Origin: Rachycentron canadum
Lineage: Eukaryota > Chordata > Actinopteri > Carangiformes > Rachycentridae
Direction: 5' to 3'
Assembly (NCBI GenBank): GCA_038496675.1
Contig: CM076668.1
Span: 1,179,599-1,243,598 of the forward strand
DNA: 64,000 bases
Below, in pieces: positions 24,301-36,800 of the stretch. The notes beneath the pieces were generated by a model. The model did not search any database. It worked only from the letters and a program-made list of their open reading frames with translations, and was not told the origin of the DNA. The position numbers and the translations under genes were made by a program. Position 1 is the first letter of the stretch. Every line of letters starts with the position of its first letter.

Positions 24301-27300
24301 AAACTGCTGCTCACAAAATAAAAAACAACAGCAATTGTTTGGATTGAAGCACATGTGAGTATTTTTTAGCAACAGGAGGCCATGAGTGGAATTGACTCAA
24401 AAGGAGTATTTCACCCAGTGCAACAGTGTGGCCCACTGATGTGTTTTTAATAGGTTTTGGACAACAATGGCGCTCTGTGGCTCATAGAAATAAGCCACAA
24501 GGGACAAATGGACAAATATAAATATCACTAGAATTATACCTGAAGGTCTAGATAAAGGTGTGGAATTGTAAAATGAAAAAAACATTGGAAAAAATTCAAT
24601 AAAAGTAAAGAATGTGGAAGCTTGTGCAGTTAAACTCATGTTTGTGCTTGCTTTCAAAGGGTCAAGTGACAGACACTAATCGAAGACTACAAGAAGCTGG
24701 AAGGGAGGTAAATCCACATATTCCTGTATGCATGAATGTGCAGAAGACAAAAACAGTGCTTTTTATTGTGCTGTCAGGATGTATGTGGGCTCGTTAACTG
24801 CAAGGCCAGTTCTGCATTAGACATGACCGTTCTTTAACCCAGCAGTTAAGAGAGGTGGCCTCTTTCTTATTGTCTCCCTTCACTGTGCGTTCCTGCCCTC
24901 AGGTGACAGCTCAGACAGAGGAGGTGATTTGCTGTCGGATCCAGCAGAGGAACATGGCCACGACTGTGGAGAAGCTTCAGCTCTGTATACCAGGTACCAC
25001 TACTGCCTGTGTGTCAATGTGATGGTCACTTTAATCCCAGTGTTAATATGGTGTTCGTCACTTGAGTGACCTCAGGGTGCTACTAGTCCTTATACATACG
25101 CTTGTGCCTTCATTATTATTAACCAGTTAGGCACAGATGAAATCTATTGAGTGAGAAGAAGGCAAATAGACCCAGTATTTAGACTGTGACTATGACAAGA
25201 GCTTAGGTGATCCTTTAAATAGGGTGCTTCCATGCCTCTCAACCGTAACTTCTTGAGTGCATGGCCATCATTTATAAAAGGAAAGGAAATTCTGTAGTGT
25301 TTACATCACAAGTGGAACACCACGCAACTAAAATAACTAGGATCTAGATATGTTTTGTGTGATTTGAAGCTCTGCCCACAAGTTGTCATGAAATTCTGTT
25401 CACACACACAGAAGTTAAAATGTGTTTGTATGCAACAAAACAGAGTAAATAGGTTGAACTAACAAAGCCTTCTACTGAGCCTATTTCATATTTTCTCTTT
25501 TGCAGTGCTAGAAATGTACAGCAAACTAAAGGAGCAGCTGGAATCCAAAAGGTATCAATCTCATAGAACATTTCATCATCATGTGGTAATAAGGCCATCA
25601 TGCAAAATTAAAAACAACAGTTAGAGATTTTGAAATACTAAAGGTTCCCAAAAGACCTATACCACACAACAGTACATTACTGTTGCAGGCGGTGTGGATA
25701 AAGCATATGGGCACCAGTAGTTTGCAGGCAAAGCCAGGGGTGTGGCCAGAGGTTTAACCCTTAAGCCCATGGATGCGTAAGTGCTTCCAAAAAGTCATGT
25801 CATCCTTCGAGCATAATTGTTCTCTGAGTGTTTGAGAGGGAGATACTGTTAACTAACTAGAATCAGCTCTCTCTAACAATTTCTTTTCGTCGCTGGAGTC
25901 ACATACGAACTTGGGTAAGATTTGGATCAATTTGAAGAAGATGAAAGAAGATTCCATGATTCACTGTTTTGAGTTTATTTGTTCTATGCTTTCAGGATAT
26001 ATTTCAGGAACAATAAGACATTGAATCATATAAATTAAAATAACAGTTAAAATGTTAATCTGATTGAGCTCATAAATAAATAATATGTAATCCATATAAA
26101 GTTATGGGGATTTTTTCTAGCATTCAGATTCTTACTTCAAGCTTTACAAATATATTCAGAAAATGCAAAAAATAGAGGTATTCAGTTTAAGCCCTATACC
26201 TAGTTGTATTCATATCTGTCATCAGTCATGCTGCCCTAGGTCAAGTAAAATGTTATGCTATAAATTAGCTTTACAGTTACTTGTACTGTAACTGGACCAA
26301 CCTTCCAACACAGTGCTTTTAGATGAAAAGCAAAGCTCAGTAATCAAACATCCATCTAAAGCTGTCTGCAAAATCATCGTCATGATGCAGGTTTTCTTCT
26401 GACTTTTCAACTCATCCACAGCTCTGCAGGTTTGATTGAACTTCATTTTTACCCCATGAACTTCATGTTTGGCCACATTTACATGCCTATCTGTATAAAG
26501 AGGGGAGGAGAGTTCACTTTAGACAGGAAAATAATGACCCTTTCTTGTTCATTAGTGTGTACCAAAGGAAGAGTCCATTCACTGGCAGGACAATTGACCC
26601 TCAGTGTGCCCTTGTTCAGAACAAGGCCCCCTCACTTCAGCTCTGTCACGGCCCATAGCCAATACAAAACAATTAGACCATGCTGGCCACCTTGTTGGAT
26701 CTGTGTGCATGGAGAGTGCTTTAAGCAATAATGACATGGTCTTTACACTGTTACTATGTTGGAATGAGTTTGGATTGCACAAGTGCACATTATTGTTTGT
26801 ACTGGATGCTCTGATGCTTAGGTCACATTGTGTTCAATTTCCTGCCACTTGCAGTCTGTGCCTCTGTCCTGGTGACCTGCACTCTGACAAACCTTTTCAC
26901 TGTATGGTTTGTGAGGCTGTCTTCTGTTCATGTGTATACAACGCATTTTACACTCACTGACCGACCAATTAGATCCCTTCACAGCCTGCCTATCAGCCTA
27001 ATGATGGGAGCTCAGTACACTGACCCAAGGCTGAACCCTTGAATAGGCACTGAGAATAAAATATCACAATGAGCAGCATCCAATGTGCTAGACATACACA
27101 TGGCTCTATGCTTCTGCCGTTCCTTAAAGTTAAAGCCTAAACTCAGATCCCTTTTTTTTTCGTTTACCGTTTTTGGTTTTGGTTTTGGTTTTTGGGAGCT
27201 AAAATAGGATTCAATTTCATTATGGTGTTTGCAGCTGGTTTGAAAACCTAAAAAGTGTGTTTAAGGCTCAAATGATAAATCTGGTTAAGGTGGCAGGGAA

Positions 27301-30300
27301 GATATTTTATTCTTGAGCAGTCTTTTATTTGGGAGGCCATCAGGATCCTCTTCACCTCTTCAAATCTCAGAATGTGCTAATTCATTCTGGAAGGAGGTGA
27401 CGTGCCATACATATCTATTGGCAACTCCTGGAAGATAGAGGGTTGTATTCATTATATTTATTATATTTTATTTTATTATATTAATCTAAGATCATTTTTT
27501 CCTATGGGAGATAGTAAAACCTTAAACCTTGACCTTAACCCTTAAAACATGTACACCTACAGGGTGTCTAAAGGAGACAGCACTGTCTAAACATATTTTA
27601 ATACACTGGTCATGTGTGTAGTGGACAGAGTAAGAAAGACAGGGAGTATTGTACTAAAAATACAGCAACTTTGGGAGCCCCTTTTAAACCTTGGAATTAA
27701 TTAAATTAAATTTAAGTTAAATTAAATTAAAATTAAAAACACTGTGGATTGTTGCAGTTACGAGTGAATCTGTCCTTTTAAGCTCTCATTAAAGGACCCT
27801 ATCTGTGCCGCCCACCTGAAGCTCTACCATTTTTTCTACAGATACTATGCTGCGCTGAAGACAATGGAGCAGCTGGAGAAGGTGTACATCCCCAGGTACG
27901 ATCATCAGGGTATATGTAACCGGATTTAAAATTGACAAGGAAAACAAGACAGAAATCTCTTGTTTTCCTAGTCTCTGCCTAGAATTGCACAACAGTGTTA
28001 CATTACAGTCATTGATCCAGTGTTAATGCAAAAATAGCAGTTGGTGCAATTCTAAGGCTGATTCTTCTTTGTCTGTCATGTCATTCCTAATTGACAACTT
28101 TGGTCCTTTTGAAATAGAATAAAATTGAAGAGAAAATACAGAAAAAAATCTCAAACAAATCGCAAATCTTGCTGGAATCGTTTTCATTAGCGCAGCTGGC
28201 ATTAAAGTTGTCTGGTATTAGTACCATGACGCTGATGCATTGATGGTCTTATTATAGTTTTTGTTAATTTCCCTGTTGTTTTCCCTGTTGCATTCTTTTT
28301 CATACAAAACTAAATAATGTCATGATGTTATATTTGATAAAAGCCTTGTTCATACTTGGCATTAATATGTGTCACCAATGATCTGAAATGGACAGGAGTG
28401 ACTTCACCCAAGATGGATTGAGATCTAAAAACCACATTCTGATGTGGTCTGGGCTGCATATGTCCATGTCTTCTTCTTTTAATTTCCGTTATACTAGACA
28501 CAGGAAGATGATTGTGTGACTCAAGACCTATGCGGAGATGCATTCTGATGCCAAGTGGGAACTGATGAAATTAGAGCTATCCACTTGTGATTGGATCATC
28601 TGAGATGGGTGTTAATAGCAGGTGTGAACAGGACCAGGACCTTTTGAAAGTTGACTGAAGTGCATTGGTTCTGCAGGGTCAGTCAGTACAGGTTCTGTCA
28701 GATCATGGCTGAAAACCTTCCCAGACTGAGGGAGGAGATCAAGGAGATCTCGATGTCAGACCTCAAGGATTTCCTGGAGAGCATCAGAAAACACTCTGAC
28801 AAGGTTGGAGAGACTGCCATGAGACAGGTAAGAGAATCTGTATTTTAAACCACCTGCCTGCCCCCCCCCCCCCCAAGTAGCTGTTAAGAGGTATTTATCA
28901 CCTGTGTGGATGTCCCTCAAGGCACAGCAGCACAGGACCTTTAACAGTGCTGTGGCGAAGCAGGCCAGCATGGGCCACTACGCCAAGCCTGTGTACTCCC
29001 TCAATGGACGAATGCACACTCAAAATGGCCTGATGATAGACGACGACACAGGAGATGAGGAGGAAGCAGATGAAGAGGTAAAGTAGCATTTTGTGTGCAC
29101 ATTTTAAACACTGGTGCAGAAGATAATTGTCATGGTGTTATATAGAGTTTCTGTGAATAAGAAGATGATTTTGCTTAGTTTCATTAGTTGATGAATACCC
29201 GTATGAATAGCACTGTACTATACTTGGACAGCATATTTACATTTTCTCATATGTGTTTTACAGATTCTTACAGCTCAGGACCTGGTGGACTTCTCACCTG
29301 TTTACAGATGTTTACACATCTACACTGTGCTGGTATGTGTTTCTGCATCTTAGAGGAGAACCAACCAGGGGATGAGATGGATCCGTTTTACCAGTCTGAA
29401 CAGTGTCTGCGCCTGTGTGTAGCTGCTCATTAACTACATCTGATGATATTGTTACCAGCAGTTGTGTGTCTCAGAAAGGCAAACTTGGCTGGAGTCATTC
29501 ACTTAATTTTGTGGGTTTACCAGCGTTTAAAAAAACCTGCTCATACCTGCTAATTTCAGTTACTCACACACACTTATTCACAGACAAGATCGAAGCAATG
29601 AGCATCACATTTCACGACTATGAACTATGAAGTGAAATAAAGAAAAGTGGTAAATCTGAAATATAATTCCAGAATGTTAGATGATTAATAGAATATCTCA
29701 TCACTGGCCACTGAGCCAGCACGCTCTGTACTGTCATCCCCACAGATACTGGTAGGTTCAGTGGTATGCTGGATGATGTCAAACAGAATGAAATCTAAGT
29801 CCATCACAGCAGAACAGTAGCAGTAGCTGATGTGAGGCTCATGTTGATACTGCATACTGAATACTATACTTCTCTGTTCGATTAATTTAATAAGATGACG
29901 TTATCTCTGCTGATGCTGTAACGCCACAGCTCAGAGAATGATAGACTATCCCTGTTGGCTAGCCCAGTTGAGGGTGCTACAGTCATCATTTGGAAAATCT
30001 TTATGAAATCTTTAGAAGATGCTAGTGAAGATGATTATGATTTAACCTCCAGAGAGAATGTTTTTGAAAGTCTGCATGATTGAATTTTCATGTGCTCAGG
30101 GTTTGGGCAAGTGTTTCTTGATTGTGGTATTCACATTTCTCAAAATTCTACATTTGAGAAATGTTTTGTTTTGTAATTGCAAGAGAATCAAGAACTTCCT
30201 CTCATCAGTACCTTTAAGATTCATGAAGTTTGATGTGTTTTGTGTCTCTCTGTGTCTGCAGGGTGACAGAGAAACATTTGAGAACTACTACAGGAAACAG

Positions 30301-30950
30301 AGGAAAAAACAGGCCAGGCTAGTGCTGCAGCCACAGTCTAACATGGTGAGCAGCTCACATTATGGAACGCACATAATGACACACGTCGGGCATATTAATG
30401 AAATTCAAAGAACCTTTAAATTTGAAGTAGATACCTCACTCTAATTCTCCTCTGATGAACAAAAACATTTGGATGAAGCTGTTTAGATAGTTAGATAGCT
30501 TAGATAGTGCTCAGTCAGTGTATGTGGACATTGTTAAAGGTTATCTATAGCTATATCTTGTATGAATGTATTACAGTTTGGTATCCAGCTGTCATGTTTA
30601 TTTAAGGAAAGGGTTTCAGTGAATACACCTACAACGACCACATATACTGCAAATGCAATACCGCTCATTGAGAATATACAGTATATAAATCTTTATATGT
30701 CTTTGCGTGCTGAGCCTAAACATGGCTTTTGTGTGTCTGTGTGTCCAGCATGAGACAGTGGAAGGTTACAGAAGATACTTCAATCAGATTGTAGGGTAAG
30801 ATGTTCCTTCCATTTTCATTGTCACTGAATTTTTAAACAGAATTTTACATTTAATGCTCTGACTTTAAAAACAGTGTGTGAAACCAAGTTTGTTTCAGTC
30901 AGTTTTGTTTGTTTTACTGTGGACATATTGTAAATAAAATTCTATCTTTC

Positions 30951-31012
<62 letters not shown>

Positions 31013-33842
31013 CGCATGTGTTTGTGTTTCATCAGGTTCTTTGTTGTGGAGGATCATATTCTCCATGCCACACGGGGACTAGTGACCAGAGCCTTCACTG
31101 ATGAACTGTGGAACATGGCCTTGTCCAAGATCATCGCCGTGCTCCGCACGCACTCTGTAGGCTCTCACACACAAACACATACATGAACACATTCACACAC
31201 AGCCAGCAGAGCATTGACTTTGAATGAGAAGGAGACTGTTAAGTTAATAGACATAACAGAGCCTGCTGTGGACCTGTTTATCCTGGATGAACCTTCATTC
31301 ACTAGCTCACACACACACTGTGGAGTGCACCCACAAACACACTAATGATGTCACTCTAAAGAGAAGAGGTCAAAACACACATACGCATTGAGCCAAAGAG
31401 GAGGTCATTGGGACCTTAATGAGAGACAGATTGCAACAATAACAGCAGATTAAGGAGGCATATTCCTGACTGCTGGGTCCCAGTCAGTTGTAAATGACCC
31501 AGAGGATTATGCTAACAGACCAGAAAATGGGCTGCACAGCGTGGGGTGAGAAGACTAACAAAGGCTCCATGTCTGTCCCCGGCTTGTAGCCCCTCTGCTG
31601 GGCCACAATGCCACAGGCCACAGTGCCAGGTTCCTGCACTTATAGCCATTGCATGGTCAGACTACAGAGAGAAATATGCTTGTGAACCAGTCAGTGATAA
31701 TTCTCCCCTTTGGAATTAAAAGGTTCTAGCTGACATTTTTGACAAAACTGAGCTGTTCACATGTTTTGATTTTGTGATAATATATTAACAGTATGTTAAG
31801 TGTTTTCTTTAAGTTGTATGCATTTTTGGACTTTTGCCCTATGGAATGCAAAAACGTTAAAGCTCAATATTTCAACGCAGATAGAAGATTTTAATTTCTA
31901 GGGGGTGAATTTACTTTCGAAGTATACTGTATTTTTTGGCAAATAATTTTATCTAATCTGGTCGACATTCACAAGAGCAAATTAAAATAGCATACTTAAA
32001 ATGCTGCATGACTGAAACATGCCATATTCATATATAGCATGGAACCAGAATATGGTAACTATAGACTAATGAACTGATCGGATACATTCCTACCACTTCT
32101 GTCATTTGCTGCAGTTAAACTGAGCTGTTATATAATGTGTATGTGTGTGTGTGTGTGTCTTGAGTAAACATAGGGGCAGGTAGTTGCTGTTTTACATCAG
32201 AGCTAAGGTTGTGTTCATTTACTCTCTTGATTTACACACTCTTGACTCACACTCAGGATCCTTGTGTCAGTGTGAAGGGACTCAACTGTTCTGCTTTCAG
32301 GGTCATAAATCACTCTGAACTCCTGAAAAATAGTGTTGGCGTTGTTGGTGTGGAGTGACCCTTAGCTAAGCCACTCCCCCCTCAGTTTCTACTGTTATGC
32401 CTGCCAAGCTTTTCCATTCTTTTCTGTTTACAAAGATAACTGGCTGATTTGATTGTTGACAATAATAACAATGCTCACTCAGTCACTATTCCCTACATAA
32501 TTAATACTTTACAGAAATTTGTTAATTAATTAAGCATAATTTTTAATCTGGATTATTCTCATCTCATCTAGCAAATGTATTGCATTGCATTGTTGGACTG
32601 TTGGCAGGAAGTTGTATACATTCCATGGACATAATTCTTTAATTTAATTTGTTTTGAAATTTTTGAAGGCAGTGTAAAGAGCATAGATTTCCTCTCAGCA
32701 CTCGTACACTCATAAAATGGTGCAGTTAAATTTAAAGGAAAAACCAGTATTAAGTTTATTAGTCAGGTGTTGGACCACATTGCTTTACAATTCCCATGAG
32801 TATTTCTTCATGAATGTATACCATGTTATTGTTGCTGCTCTTCTCATAGACAATTTGGCATTTTTATCTCCAGTCTTACTGTGATAACCCAGACCTGGTC
32901 CTGGAGCTGAAGAACCTCATAGTCATCTTCGCTGACACACTACAGGTTTGTCCAGAGCTGGACTTTATTTAAACAGATTGTGACTTAAGTGTATAGATTG
33001 ATTAACAAACTTTTTTCTTTGATGTCTGTGTTTGTGTGTGTAGGATTATGGTTTTCCAGTGAACCGGCTGTTTGACCTGCTTTTTGAGGTCAGAGACCAG
33101 TACAATGAAACCCTGCTAAAGAAGTGGGCACTGGTTTTCAGGTGGGCTTTGTTGATGTGTGACTGAAATCTGATGTAACAACTGAAGTACTTTTAAAACC
33201 CTTGTGTCAAAGAGAGGGAGAGGAATTCTCAAAGCTCTTATACCAAAAAGTAAGTCTGAATAAACCTTAAAGAGTGCTCTTTTCCACAGGGAGATCTTTG
33301 AGTTGGATAACTACAGTCCCATCCCAGTAGAGACTGAGGATGAGTATAAACTGGTGGTCAGCCGCTTTCCCTTCCATGATGCTGAGATAGAAAAGGTAAT
33401 GAGTTCAAGTGAACGTAAATACCCCAAATGTCCAAAGCAAGTTCCAAAGATTATTTTTATATCTTCATTGCACATACACATAAACAGGAAAAAAGAACGC
33501 AATGCAAAATAATAATCATCTCAAGAGATGTACAGTCTTTGTATGGCCTACATGTTCCCTCATAACAATTGCAGGGCAAGTACTCCACCACCCCCACCGC
33601 AACTTACCCTCCTAACTTCTGCCACATTTATATTCATAGAACCATAACCACATAAAAGATAAAAAGTCCACACAGTAATCATGCAGTTAAAATTTAAAGG
33701 AGCTATCTGAAGGTTTTGCTATCACTACAGAACTAGTGTTAGCAGTTAAACCTGTTTGTGAGTCTAGAAGAAAACCATCAAACATTATTCCTTTATTTGC
33801 CTACAGCTGTCTCCATCAGTAGAAAGCAGTGCCAAGGTTAAC

Positions 33843-33873
<31 letters not shown>

Positions 33874-36800
33874 GAAGTTAGCACGCTAACCAGCTACCCT
33901 CTGCCAGGCTCACTGTAGCCTCAAGGCTTTTGTTATAACTCCTTAACCTTATATAAATAGCACCTTTAAATTTTTATCTTTCTTCTTATGTGACATTTAA
34001 CATCACATTTTAATAGCACTTACATTTAGAGAATGAAAACAGGGACACAGCAAACATTTCTCCAGAAGCAAAACAATATGACATTTAGGCATGGGAGGAT
34101 ATGAAAATATGATTCACAATATTAATGCAGTAATCATCAACTATTGAAATGACTCTAAAACATACTGAAATTACTTACTTACATACTTTTCTTTTTTATT
34201 GCAACAGCAATAACACGACACGTACGACACATCTTAATAATGCTGATTTCTGTGTTTTTGTGTGTGCGTGCCTATGTGTAAGCAGCAGGACTTTCCTAAG
34301 AAGCTGCCGATGTCCCAGTCTGTCCCTCAGATCTACACACAGGTCAAAGAGTTTATTTATGCCAGCCTCAAGTTCTCAGAGTCACTTCACCGCAGGTAGG
34401 TCACTGTACAAGTGCTGTAGTTCAGTTTTAGTGTATCAATATGAATTCCCTAAAATGTTGTGTAACTCATTTTGTTTGTGCATCCAGTTCAACAGAGATT
34501 GATGACATGCTGAGAAAATCAACCAACCTGCTGCTGACAAGAACACTGAGCAGCTGTCTGCAAAACCTCATCAAGAAACCTCACATTGGACTCACTGAGG
34601 TAGGAATAACATTGCTGTCACACCATGTACACATCATCCAAACTAAAGTACTCAGTAATTTAGTCTAAAACTGTAACCTTCTTTCTGTAGCTGGTGCAGA
34701 TCATAATTAACACCACACACCTGGAGCAGGCCTGCAGGTATCTGGAGGAATTCATAACAAACATCACCAATGTCTCCCCTGAAACAGTACATACCACAAG
34801 ACTCTATGGCCTGTCAACTTTCAAGGTAAAACACGAGTGTAATATGGATTCTTCTTTGTGTCTTTTGTCTCACACACTAGGACAGGGGGTTCTATATGCA
34901 CATTATTTCCTTTGTCCTCGGTGCTTGCATTCAACTCTTTAAATGCTGCCCTGCTCTTACATACATAGCTGCAGTCATTTTTGGCCTTACTGGGACGTTA
35001 GCCATATAAGATTGTTGAAGTATTGTTGGAAATAGCAGGCTAAATGCAAGCAACATAAGCAGAATGGAAGCCTTGATCAGCTCCTCTGCTTAGTTCATAC
35101 ACCTCTCTTTGTGAAGCACTAATACATATGTGAACAAGTTGCATGGCACACTTTGGCATTGGTAGCTCCAGAGAGTGTGCTTAGCACAGGACATCAATCA
35201 AGCCAGTCCAGAGCATGTGAATCTGACACTTCCTGGTATGTTTTTGTTTGTTTGTTTGTTTGTTTTGTTTTGTTTTATTAAAAAAAGAAAAAAAAGAAAA
35301 AGAAAACTCCATAGTTAAAAAAGTTAAATGCAATGAGAAATGGATGGAGCACTATTTTAAGGACTTGTTGCTTTATAAATTTAAATCAGATTTTAGGATT
35401 CTTGTATCAAACACTAACAGACACATCAAGCTAACTCATTCATGCACAGTAATGGTCTGTTAAATTGCTATTGCTAGCATAACACCAGTTCCAGGTTTGC
35501 GATTAATATGTTTTTTTTATTTCTTCATTCCAGGGTAACTGTAGATAACTTTAACTGTGTTTAGTTCTCGTGAGTCTCAACAAAGGGGCTAATTAAAGAT
35601 ATTTTCCAGGATGCTCGTCATGCTGCAGAGGGAGAGATTTATACCAAACTCAACCAGAAAATTGACGAGTTTATCCAGCTGGCAGACTATGAATGGGGAA
35701 TGGCTGAGTCAGATGGTCGTGCCTCTGGTTACCTCATGGACCTGATCAACTTTTTACGTTCCACCTTCCAAGTCTTCACACACCTACCGGTGAGTCTGAT
35801 CCCCCCCCCACTGACCATGACCCAATGAAGCTGCCATTTCTCTGGAAATTGTGGGACATCTTTTTTTGTTTTTAGATTAATTTAAGTTATAAATAATAGG
35901 GATGCAATCTTCTTTCCATTTGTTCCCAAATACCCAGATGTGATGTTTACTAATATTTTGCTATGTTCATCACATCCCTATTAAAGTGTGTGTACTGTCT
36001 GAAAGTGGATTGTTTAACATTGTGCGTTTGAGGTGGAACTGAGTGTGTTGCGTTGGTGATCTGTGCCTATGCATGGTAATTGTGCTGTTATGGACTTGTG
36101 AACAGCTTTTGCTCATCTTCACCTGAACACAGCAGATTCAGTAACCGTGGACTTGGTCAGTAAATGGGTTCTGGCTCAGACAGCTGAAAGCTGCAGTCTG
36201 TTAATCTGTGGGCCACCTGTCTGGTCTCCTCTCCCAACATCTCTTGTCATGCTTTTTGTTTTTCAAGAATGTCTTTGGTCTCCCCATTCGCACCCTCTGT
36301 AGTGGAACAGTGGTGTAACTGATTTGTTTTACTCCTTTATTATGTTTACTTGTAAAGCATGCAAGATATCGCTAGTTGAATTTACCTCCTCCTGTCCATT
36401 TATTGTTGCCACATTTCTTTTCCTGTCCTTTCCCTCCTTTCCCTCCCCCTCTTCCATTTTTGCTTGGTTTGGGGGTATCTCTGCCCAGAATAACAACAAT
36501 GACCATGCGTCGATGTCGGTGAGTATTCCTGCCTGGCTGTTACAACACTATGCTGCCATTGTACAGGCAGAGGGGAGATGAAAAGCATGCTTATGTTTCA
36601 CTCTGGAGACTCCACCACTCCAGGCTTGTTGGTTTGTCCGGTAATGTTTATACTGAAGTCACTGAAGCACAGCGTTTACATTTTCATTTTAGTAGAACAT
36701 TTGGAGAAGGGTGTTGAGCTGTAGTTCCTCTAATGGCTGCTTGATGCTGCTTAAGAAAAATGGCAAGAAAGTGAATCTAGTTATTTATTTCTCTTTTAAA

